Assembly (NCBI GenBank): GCA_023336765.1
Contig: JAMBLL010000276.1
Coordinates: 1-12,888, forward strand
Length of the DNA: 12,888 nucleotides
Source of the DNA: Actinomycetes bacterium
GTDB lineage: Bacteria; Actinomycetota; Acidimicrobiia; Spongiisociales; UBA5794
Direction: 5' to 3'
Both the position numbers and the translations under genes were made by a program. Each line of letters begins with the position of its first letter. Position 1 is the first letter of the stretch. Below, in pieces: positions 1 through 5,701 of the stretch. Under the pieces are notes generated by a model. That model ran no database searches and was not told the origin of the DNA. It saw nothing but the letters and a program-made list of their open reading frames with translations.

Positions 1-420
1 GAGACCGACACGATCGTTGGCTTCGAGGTTGGTGCAGACGATTACATCACGAAACCGTTCTCACCTCGCGAACTCGTCGTCCGGATCCAAGCTGTGCTGC
101 GAAGGTCAGAGGTTCGGCCTGTGTCGCGGGATGTGGTCACGGTATCGGGGTTCGTGGTCGATGCTGGTCGGCGCGAGGTCACGACGCCCGTAGGGGAGAC
201 GGTTCGGCCAACTGCCAGGGAGTTCGATCTGCTGTGGTATCTGTGTGACCATGCAGGGATGGTGCTGTCTCGTGGTCAGATTCTCGAGGCTGTGTGGGGC
301 TACGACTACTTTGGTGAGACACGGACCGTTGATGTTCACATCAAGGGGCTTCGCAAGAAACTCGGCGGTTTCCCGATCGAAACCGTCTGGGGAGTCGGCT
401 ACCGGGTGGAGCAGGCGTGA
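1..420 (+). CDS. OmpR/PhoB-family response regulator, C-terminal part (5' end outside window)
   Basis: The reading frame is open from the first base, so this is the last 139 residues of a larger protein. It begins in the end of a receiver domain: GADDYITKPF contains the conserved receiver lysine (K18 of the fragment) followed by proline, then the helix 5 segment ELVVRIQAVLRR. The phospho-acceptor aspartate lies upstream of the window. From about fragment residue 45 there is a winged-helix DNA-binding domain of OmpR type, recognised from TAREFDLLWYL, the recognition-helix region TRTVDVHIKGLRKKL and the closing wing IETVWGVGYRVE. It would bind promoter DNA as a dimer when phosphorylated. Its stop codon overlaps the GTG start of the downstream histidine kinase (GTGA), so the two are almost certainly a cognate pair. 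An internal ATG at 94 is not the true start, because the homology continues upstream of it. The regulated genes cannot be told from the sequence. Confidence 0.93.
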   Translation, partial: ETDTIVGFEVGADDYITKPFSPRELVVRIQAVLRRSEVRPVSRDVVTVSGFVVDAGRREVTTPVGETVRPTAREFDLLWYLCDHAGMVLSRGQILEAVWGYDYFGETRTVDVHIKGLRKKLGGFPIETVWGVGYRVEQA

Positions 421-1805
421 GCCGCAAGATCCTCCTCGCGACCGCAACGGTTGTCGGTGTAACGCTGCTGGTCGGTGCGATCGCTGTCGTGCTGATGGCC
501 AGAGGGCTTACCTCAACCGCGGAAGATGAACTCGCTCGCCAAGCGCTTGTGACTGCCCAATTGATAGAGGAGGACCTCGAGGACCTCAGATTCCGGCCGG
601 GAACCGACACACGTCAACAGGTTGACCGATTCCGCAGCGAACTCAATCGGAGTCTCGGGCGTGCTCAGGTCGTTGGTGGCCAGGACGTGATCGAGGCGGT
701 TCTGCGTCTTCCCAACAGAACGGTGCCGATTACCGAACCGCTCATAGTGATGCCCAAACTGCCACCCGACACATCGGACGGTGATGTTGTGACGATCGAG
801 ATCGATGGCAGGAACATGCTCGTAGCTGTCGAGAAGCTCGATCTTCAACTCTTCGACATAGTTGTGGCCATCGGTCGCTTCGAGCCGTTGTTGCCTGTCA
901 AGGAAGTCACCGTCGCTTTGATCGCAGCGCTCGGAATCGGGGCCATGCTGACGGTGTCGCTCGGTGTATGGCTGTCACGGTCCGTGGCATCGAGACTGTC
1001 GGATGTATCGGACGCTGCGCGTGAGGTCGGCTCGGGGGACCTTGCAGCGCGTGCAACCGTGTCTGGCGATGATGAGATCACCGACATGGCACGGTCGTTC
1101 AACCACATGGCAGCAGAACTCGAGGATGTGAGAGAGAGGGAACAGCAGTTCCTCATGGCGGTCAGCCATGACCTCAGGACACCGCTGACGACCATCTCAG
1201 GCTATGCGGAGGCACTCGATGCTGGGGACGTCTCTCAGGAGGACCTCTCTAGAGTGGCCGGGATCCTCCACGGCCAGACGGAGCAACTGTCTCGCCTCGT
1301 CGAGGACCTGATGGCGCTTGCAAGAGTCGACGCCAGAGAGTTCACCATGGCACCCGAGACGGTCGACATATCCCAGCTCACGAGTGGTGTGGTCGACGGC
1401 TACCGCCCAAGAGCGGACACCGCTGGTGTCTCGATTGATGTCGAGTGTTCGGAGCCGCTCCCGATTCTCGTCGATCCGCAGCGCCTGATCCAGGTGCTCG
1501 ACAATCTCTTGGACAACGCTCTGCGATACACCCCCGAAGCCGGCAAGATCTCTGTCGCTTGTCGTGGGGATGGCCGCGGCACAGCGACGATCTCTGTAAC
1601 CAACTCCGGCCCTGGAATCTCGCCCACCGATCTTCCGCACGTGTTCGAACGGCTCTACGTAGCGGACAGATACCGGGCGCAGCGGCCCGCTGGCTCAGGC
1701 CTCGGGTTGGCGATCGTCGCGGAACTGGTCGATGCGATGGGTGGGACGGTGTCTTGTGAGAGTGCACCGGATATCGGCACCACCTTTCTCGTGACAATCG
1801 GGTGA
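417..1805 (+). CDS. HAMP-domain sensor histidine kinase
   Basis: Membrane histidine kinase of 462 residues, the sensor partner of the response regulator it overlaps by four bases (GTGA, GTG start at 417). A first membrane helix lies at about residues 5-28, followed by an extracytoplasmic sensor region of about 130 residues that I cannot assign to a known fold. A second helix lies at about 163-186. A HAMP linker follows at about 187-240, then a dimerisation/phosphoacceptor domain with the H-box SHDLRTPLTTI (phosphorylated H251). The HATPase domain shows the N-box LDNLLDNALRYTP (363-367 asparagines), G1 NSGPGI (396-401), an F-box around FERLYV and G2 GSGLGLAIV (426-434). All catalytic boxes are intact, so it should be an active kinase. 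The ligand and regulon are unknown. Only 31 bases separate its stop from trpC, and a putative trpC promoter lies there, so linkage to tryptophan synthesis is not implied. Confidence 0.93.
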   Translation: MSRKILLATATVVGVTLLVGAIAVVLMARGLTSTAEDELARQALVTAQLIEEDLEDLRFRPGTDTRQQVDRFRSELNRSLGRAQVVGGQDVIEAVLRLPNRTVPITEPLIVMPKLPPDTSDGDVVTIEIDGRNMLVAVEKLDLQLFDIVVAIGRFEPLLPVKEVTVALIAALGIGAMLTVSLGVWLSRSVASRLSDVSDAAREVGSGDLAARATVSGDDEITDMARSFNHMAAELEDVREREQQFLMAVSHDLRTPLTTISGYAEALDAGDVSQEDLSRVAGILHGQTEQLSRLVEDLMALARVDAREFTMAPETVDISQLTSGVVDGYRPRADTAGVSIDVECSEPLPILVDPQRLIQVLDNLLDNALRYTPEAGKISVACRGDGRGTATISVTNSGPGISPTDLPHVFERLYVADRYRAQRPAGSGLGLAIVAELVDAMGGTVSCESAPDIGTTFLVTIG

Positions 1806-1823
1806 CGCGTTCGCTCCTGGCGA

Positions 1824-1829
1824 TATCCT
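1824..1829 (+). promoter_or_regulatory. Putative -10 box (TATCCT) for a leaderless trpC transcript
   Basis: TATCCT fits the actinobacterial -10 pattern TANNNT and ends 7 bases before the trpC ATG. Transcription would therefore begin at or next to the A of the start codon. No Shine-Dalgarno sequence is visible before trpC. A weak -35 candidate, GTGACG, overlaps the kinase stop codon with a 16-base spacer. The same geometry is seen at polA and coaE. This is inferred from sequence only. Confidence 0.5.
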
Positions 1830-1836
1830 CGCACGC

Positions 1837-2604
1837 ATGCTCACGAAGATCCTCGGCAATGCCGCAGAAAGAGCGCTCGAAGCGCAAGTGAAGCTCGCTG
1901 AGTTCGTCGACGCCGCGAGCGCAGCGCCAACAGCGAGATCCCTCTCCAAAGCGTTGAGTGCTGACGGCCTGTCCGTCATCGCCGAGATCAAGCGCCGGTC
2001 GCCGTCTGCCGGTGACATAGACGTGACGCTCGATCCTGTATCTCAGGCCATCAAGTACGTGGCGGGCGGTGCCAGCGCTATCTCCGTTCTCACCGAACCG
2101 GACTTCTTCGGTGGATCCCTGGCCGACCTCGAATCTGTGAGAAACGCTGTCGATGTTCCCGTGCTACGCAAGGACTTCACACTTGACGCTGCCCAGATCT
2201 GGGAAGCTCGCGCTTGCGGGGCCGACGCCGTTCTCCTGATCGTTGCAGCGCTCTCAGACACGCTTCTGTCTGAACTGATCGATGTTGCCGCAGACGTCGG
2301 TGTCGACGCCATCGTAGAAGCCCATACCGGGCAGGAGGTCCACTCCGCCCTTGCCGCAGGGGCACGGATCGTTGGCGTGAACAACCGGGACCTTGCAACG
2401 TTCACCACCGATCTCTCCGTCGCAGAGTCCGTGGCAGAGCTACTTCCGTCCGACGTCGTGACCATCGCTGAATCCGGTGTATCAGACGTCGAAGGCGCCT
2501 GTCGCATGCGCGATGCCGGGTACGACGCCATCCTTGTCGGTGAAGCCCTCGTGCGATCCGAGAATCCCGCAGCGTTCGTTGCGGCTCTCAAGGGGGAACG
2601 ATGA
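1837..2604 (+). CDS. trpC: Indole-3-glycerol phosphate synthase
   Basis: A TIM-barrel enzyme of 255 residues, the usual length, that converts 1-(2-carboxyphenylamino)-1-deoxyribulose 5-phosphate to indole-3-glycerol phosphate in the cytoplasm. The family's active-site residues are visible: E50 and K52 in AEIKRRSPS, K112 in RKDF, E161 in VEAHT, the asparagine of VGVNNRDL (182-183), and E212/S213 in AESGVS. The phosphate-binding end DAILVGEALVR is present. The chosen ATG gives a normal N-terminus. It has no Shine-Dalgarno sequence, but a TANNNT box ends 7 bases upstream, so a leaderless mRNA is likely. It heads a block in which trpF follows with a four-base ATGA overlap, and its product feeds tryptophan synthase encoded two genes downstream. 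Confidence 0.97.
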   Translation: MLTKILGNAAERALEAQVKLAEFVDAASAAPTARSLSKALSADGLSVIAEIKRRSPSAGDIDVTLDPVSQAIKYVAGGASAISVLTEPDFFGGSLADLESVRNAVDVPVLRKDFTLDAAQIWEARACGADAVLLIVAALSDTLLSELIDVAADVGVDAIVEAHTGQEVHSALAAGARIVGVNNRDLATFTTDLSVAESVAELLPSDVVTIAESGVSDVEGACRMRDAGYDAILVGEALVRSENPAAFVAALKGER

Positions 2605-3212
2605 CGTGGGTGAAGGTGTGTGGGATCACGGACACGATCGCCCTTGATGCGGTGGTATTCGGTGGTGCGGATGCTGCGGGTTTCGTGCTCGTTGAGAGTT
2701 CACCGAGGCATGTGACGGTCGACCTCGCTGCGGACCTGATGGCTGGTGTACCGCTCACGCGGTTCATCGTTGTTGTGGACATGTCCGTCGAGGATGCTCT
2801 CGTGGCGGCGGAGTTGACGGGGGCCGATGGGATCCAGGCACACGGACTCAACGCGTCTGAGGTGTCTGCCATGGCGCTCGAAGCGGGATATCTATCGCTG
2901 CGTCCGGTCAGCGTCAGCACACACGGGATATCCACGAGCCTCGAAGACATCGAACCGAGCGCAATGCCACTGCTTGATACGTTCTCACCAACCGAACACG
3001 GAGGGACAGGTGTCTCGTTCGACTGGGCTCTTATCGATGACCCAGGGCGGCCCTTCGTCCTCGCTGGGGGGCTCGGGCCTGACAACGTCGCTCAGGCCGT
3101 CGCTACTGTTGCCCCCTTCGGGGTCGATGCGTCGAGCAAGCTCGAATCGTCAAGAGGTGTCAAGGACCCTGCAATGATCAGAGACTTCATCCAGGAGGCG
3201 AAACAGGCGTGA
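2601..3212 (+). CDS. trpF: Phosphoribosylanthranilate isomerase
   Basis: A small TIM-barrel isomerase of 203 residues, typical for a stand-alone TrpF. It converts N-(5-phosphoribosyl)anthranilate to the substrate of TrpC. The catalytic cysteine is C7 in VKVCGIT and the catalytic aspartate is D126 in LLDTFSP. HGGTGVSFDW (133-142), FVLAGGLGPDNV (152-163) and the phosphate-binding segment GVDASS (174-179) also match the family. The segment after DASS reads KLESS where GVESS is more common; I regard this as ordinary variation. The ATG overlaps the trpC stop (ATGA) and is preceded by a good ribosome site, AAGGGGG at 2590-2596. The trpB start in turn overlaps its stop. Many actinobacteria have no trpF and use the dual-function PriA, so its presence is a taxonomic clue. 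Confidence 0.96.
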   Translation: MTWVKVCGITDTIALDAVVFGGADAAGFVLVESSPRHVTVDLAADLMAGVPLTRFIVVVDMSVEDALVAAELTGADGIQAHGLNASEVSAMALEAGYLSLRPVSVSTHGISTSLEDIEPSAMPLLDTFSPTEHGGTGVSFDWALIDDPGRPFVLAGGLGPDNVAQAVATVAPFGVDASSKLESSRGVKDPAMIRDFIQEAKQA

Positions 3213-4393
3213 GACTTGCGAAACCAGACGAACGGGGCAGGTTCGGTGAATTCGGAGGGCAGTTCGCTCCCGAGATACTGATGCCTGCGCTCAAGGAACT
3301 CGAAGAGGCGTTCATCGAGGCGACCGCTGACCCGACGTTCGATGAGGAACTCCAACATCTGCTGTCGACATACGTTGGAAGGCCGACGCCGGTGTACCAC
3401 GCCAAGCGTATGTCCGACGAACTCGGATGCAACCTGTATCTCAAGCGCGAAGATCTTGCCCACACGGGCGCTCACAAGATCAACAACACCGTCGCACAGG
3501 CGTTGTTGACCAAGCGCATGGGTAAGCCAAGGGTCATCGCCGAAACCGGTGCGGGCCAGCACGGAGTTGCGACGGCAACGGCGTGCGCTCTGCTCGGTCT
3601 GGACTGTGTCGTGTACATGGGGGAGAAGGACATCGAGCGCCAGGCGCTCAACGTGTACCGCATGAAGCTCCTTGGCACCGAGGTCATCCCTGTGACATCG
3701 GGGACCGGGACGCTCAAGGATGCTGTGTCGGCTGCGCTACGCGATTGGGTGGCATCCGTCGAGACGACCCACTACATCATCGGTAGTGTCGTCGGTCCGC
3801 ACCCGTTTCCATGGATGGTGCGTGATTTCCAGAAGGTGATCGGCGAAGAGCTCAAGGAGCAACTCGACGGGAGTCCGGGAGCCCCGACACCCGATGTGAT
3901 CGTCGCCCCGGTTGGTGGCGGGTCGAACGCGATGGGGGTCTTCTATCCCTACGCAGGAGATGACGGCGTGCGACTGGTCGGTGTCGAGGCTGCGGGCCTT
4001 GGCATCTCATCCGGCAAACATGGTGCATCGCTTGGCGAAGGGTCGCCAGGAGTGATCCACGGCGCGATGACCTACATGCTCCAGGACGACTTCGGCCAGG
4101 TGCTTGAAGCGCACTCGATTTCGGCGGGACTCGACTACCCGGGTGTCGGACCGGAGCATTCGTACTTCAAGGATGACGGACTCGTCGAGTACCACAACGT
4201 GACAGATGACGATGCTGTTGCAGCGTTTCACAAGTTGTCCACGATTGAGGGGATCATCCCTGCCCTCGAATCTGCCCATGGTCTTGCTTGGATCATGGCC
4301 AACGCAGATCAGCTTCGTGGTCAGAACGTGGTGCTGAACCTTTCGGGTCGCGGAGACAAGGACGTTCAACAGGTGGCGGCGCTCTATGACTGA
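3209..4393 (+). CDS. trpB: Tryptophan synthase beta subunit
   Basis: A PLP enzyme of 394 residues that condenses indole with serine to give tryptophan. It works as an alpha2-beta2 complex with TrpA and receives indole through the internal tunnel. The PLP lysine is K90 in HTGAHKINNT. The catalytic glutamate is E112 in AETGAGQHGVATA, the cofactor phosphate loop is VGGGSNAMG (235-243), and LNLSGRGDKD (377-385) is the serine-containing C-terminal cofactor contact. Motifs and length correspond to the standard TrpB1 type rather than the longer stand-alone TrpB2. The start is GTG in a GTGA overlap with trpF, with an AGGAGG ribosome site at 3193-3198. The C-terminus overlaps the trpA start by eight bases, which fits the need for equal amounts of both subunits. 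Confidence 0.98.
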   Translation: MRLAKPDERGRFGEFGGQFAPEILMPALKELEEAFIEATADPTFDEELQHLLSTYVGRPTPVYHAKRMSDELGCNLYLKREDLAHTGAHKINNTVAQALLTKRMGKPRVIAETGAGQHGVATATACALLGLDCVVYMGEKDIERQALNVYRMKLLGTEVIPVTSGTGTLKDAVSAALRDWVASVETTHYIIGSVVGPHPFPWMVRDFQKVIGEELKEQLDGSPGAPTPDVIVAPVGGGSNAMGVFYPYAGDDGVRLVGVEAAGLGISSGKHGASLGEGSPGVIHGAMTYMLQDDFGQVLEAHSISAGLDYPGVGPEHSYFKDDGLVEYHNVTDDDAVAAFHKLSTIEGIIPALESAHGLAWIMANADQLRGQNVVLNLSGRGDKDVQQVAALYD

Positions 4394-5198
4394 CACAGGT
4401 ATACAACAACTCGATGTGATGTTCGGACAAGCCCGGGCTGAGAACCGTGCCGTTCTCCTGCCCTACCTCACGGCTGGGATCCCCGATTTCGAGTCCTCGG
4501 TGGCGATCTTCGAAGCGATGTCTGACGCAGGCGCAGACGGTTTCGAGGTTGGTATCCCATACGCTGACCCGTTGATGGACGGCCCGGTGATCATGGCTGC
4601 AGGCGAGTATGCACTCGACCATGGGGTCACCGTCGACGTTGCATTTGATGTCGTATCCGCGGTCGTGGAACGTACGGGCAAACCGGTCATCGCGATGACC
4701 TACGTGAACCCCGTGCTTCGGCACGGAATCGATGCGTTCTTCGTGAAGGCAGCAACCGCAGGTGTTGCAGCGGTGATCATCGCTGACCTACCTGCAGACG
4801 AAGCCGCGCCGTTCAAGTCCGCTGCCGATGAGTCGGGATTGGGGCTTGTCCTGTTCGCCGCTCCCACAACGGATGACGCCCGCCTCGACCGGGTTCTTGC
4901 GGGCGACCCAGCGTTCGTCTACGGAATCGCCGAGATAGGTGTGACGGGTGAACGCTCCGAGGCGTCATCGAATACCGGTGCCCTTGCAGCCAGGATCCGT
5001 GAACGCTCCGAAGTTCCGATCGTGTTCGGCGTGGGGATCTCCACACCGGACCACGTCGCCAAGGCCTCTGAAGTTGCCGACGGTGTCATCGTGGGAACAG
5101 CCATCGTCCGCAGGGTGATGGACGCCGCGACAGGCGAAGAGGCAGCCGAGACACTTGCAACGTTCGTGGCGGACCTCGCCTCCGCAACAAGGCGCTAA
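4386..5198 (+). CDS. trpA: Tryptophan synthase alpha subunit
   Basis: A TIM-barrel subunit of 270 residues that cleaves indole-3-glycerol phosphate to indole and glyceraldehyde 3-phosphate. The catalytic pair is present: E54 in GFEVGIPYADP and D65 in PLMDGPVI, corresponding to Glu49 and Asp60 of the enterobacterial enzyme. LPYLTAGIPD near the N-terminus, MTYVNPVLRHG and FGVGIST also match the family. The ATG lies inside the end of trpB, eight bases of overlap, with AGGTGG at 4371-4376 as a plausible ribosome site, so translation is coupled. It is the last gene of the trp block. lgt, which in several actinobacteria follows the trp genes, is not next here; an 88-base spacer and a tRNA gene follow instead. 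Confidence 0.97.
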   Translation: MTDTGIQQLDVMFGQARAENRAVLLPYLTAGIPDFESSVAIFEAMSDAGADGFEVGIPYADPLMDGPVIMAAGEYALDHGVTVDVAFDVVSAVVERTGKPVIAMTYVNPVLRHGIDAFFVKAATAGVAAVIIADLPADEAAPFKSAADESGLGLVLFAAPTTDDARLDRVLAGDPAFVYGIAEIGVTGERSEASSNTGALAARIRERSEVPIVFGVGISTPDHVAKASEVADGVIVGTAIVRRVMDAATGEEAAETLATFVADLASATRR

Positions 5199-5248
5199 CC
5201 GTTCTAGCGTCAACTACGCCAATATGTTGGCTCTGGTGACGCCAGAGC
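5192..5248 (+). other. Inverted repeats after trpA; possible transcription end
   Basis: Three short hairpin-forming repeats lie end to end: GCGCTA with TAGCGT (5192-5210, overlapping the trpA stop), GCCAA with TTGGC (5218-5231) and GCTCTGG with CCAGAGC (5230-5248, perfect 7-bp stem, 5-base loop). The second and third share two bases and so exclude each other. None is followed by a run of T, so a classical intrinsic terminator is not shown. The third is the strongest and could end the trp transcript or be an operator for the tRNA promoter. The role is not known. Confidence 0.35.
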
Positions 5249-5270
5249 GGGTGTTGACCGTGAAGAAACG

Positions 5271-5276
5271 TATCAT
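5271..5276 (+). promoter_or_regulatory. Putative -10 box (TATCAT) for tRNA-Leu
   Basis: TATCAT fits TANNNT and would place transcription start near 5283, about four bases before the mature tRNA. A good-looking TTGACC at 5254-5259 lies only 11 bases upstream, too close to act as its -35. The box therefore stands without a convincing -35, and confidence is moderate to low. Confidence 0.4.
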
Positions 5277-5286
5277 CAGCGTTCAT

Positions 5287-5369
5287 GCCGGGATGGCGGA
5301 ATGGTAGACGCGGCGGACTCAAAATCCGCTGAGTGAAAGCTCGTGGGGGTTCGAGTCCCCCTCCCGGTA
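5287..5369 (+). tRNA. tRNA-Leu (anticodon CAA)
   Basis: A complete 83-base class II tRNA. The acceptor arms GCCGGGA (5287-5293) and TCCCGGT (5362-5368) pair with one G-U at the end, and the discriminator base is A5369, as expected for leucine. The D-arm GCG...CGC carries GGTAG. The anticodon stem GCGGA/TCCGC (5313-5317 and 5325-5329) encloses the loop CTCAAAA, giving anticodon CAA at 5320-5322, which reads UUG. A long variable arm (GAG/CTC) and a T-arm of five G-C pairs around TTCGAGT (5350-5356) complete it. The 3' CCA is not encoded; the gene is followed by CGA. A coiled-coil gene starts 36 bases further on with no terminator hairpin between. Confidence 0.97.
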
Positions 5370-5405
5370 CGACACAGCCATCAGCCAGGACCAGAGGGGA
5401 CGACA

Positions 5406-5684
5406 GTGGGACCGCTGGACAGGATCAAGGGGATGACCGCACAGATCGCTCATGTTGACGCGGACCTCGACCAGGCTGTGGCGGAACTCGACATGCTGCG
5501 ACATCTCGAGGACGATGCGGTCCGCGATGCCCTTGTGAGCGAAGGTTGGGATGACAAGGTGGACGCGAAGAACGCCAAGCGTGACGTCGATCGATGCGTG
5601 AAACGCATCAAGGGTCTCGAGAAGGACAGGGAGAAACTCGTGAAACGGCGCGCTGACATGATCGACAGGTTGGCTGCCCAATAG
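5406..5684 (+). CDS. Small coiled-coil protein of unknown function
   Basis: I do not recognise this 92-residue protein. It is almost wholly helical in appearance and rich in Asp, Lys, Arg, Glu and Ala, with leucine/isoleucine/valine spacing that suggests two coiled-coil helices (about residues 5-40 and 55-90) around a turn at SEGWDDK. There is no signal peptide, membrane segment, cysteine pair or catalytic motif. I chose the GTG at 5406 because AGAGGGGA at 5393-5400 lies five bases before it. A more upstream in-frame ATG at 5343 falls inside the tRNA and is discarded. The gene sits between tRNA-Leu and polA, 17 bases before the polA start. A helper role for PolA cannot be inferred from position alone. 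Codon use resembles that of its neighbours. Confidence 0.8.
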   Translation: MGPLDRIKGMTAQIAHVDADLDQAVAELDMLRHLEDDAVRDALVSEGWDDKVDAKNAKRDVDRCVKRIKGLEKDREKLVKRRADMIDRLAAQ

Positions 5685-5688
5685 CCGG

Positions 5689-5694
5689 TACTGT
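5689..5694 (+). promoter_or_regulatory. Putative -10 box (TACTGT) for a leaderless polA transcript
   Basis: TACTGT fits TANNNT and ends 7 bases before the polA ATG, the same spacing as at trpC. No ribosome site precedes polA. TCGACA at 5662-5667 resembles a -35 but its 21-base spacer is too long, so no firm -35 is assigned. The box lies just after the stop codon of the coiled-coil gene. Confidence 0.45.
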
Positions 5695-5701
5695 TGTCAC
5701 G

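Noticed and set aside
5254..5276. TTGACC paired with TATCAT as a full sigma-70 promoter for the tRNA
   Set aside because: The spacer is only 11 bases, too short for a functional -35/-10 pair.
5343..5405. ATG-started version of the coiled-coil gene at 5343
   Set aside because: The start lies inside tRNA-Leu. The GTG at 5406 has a well-placed ribosome site.
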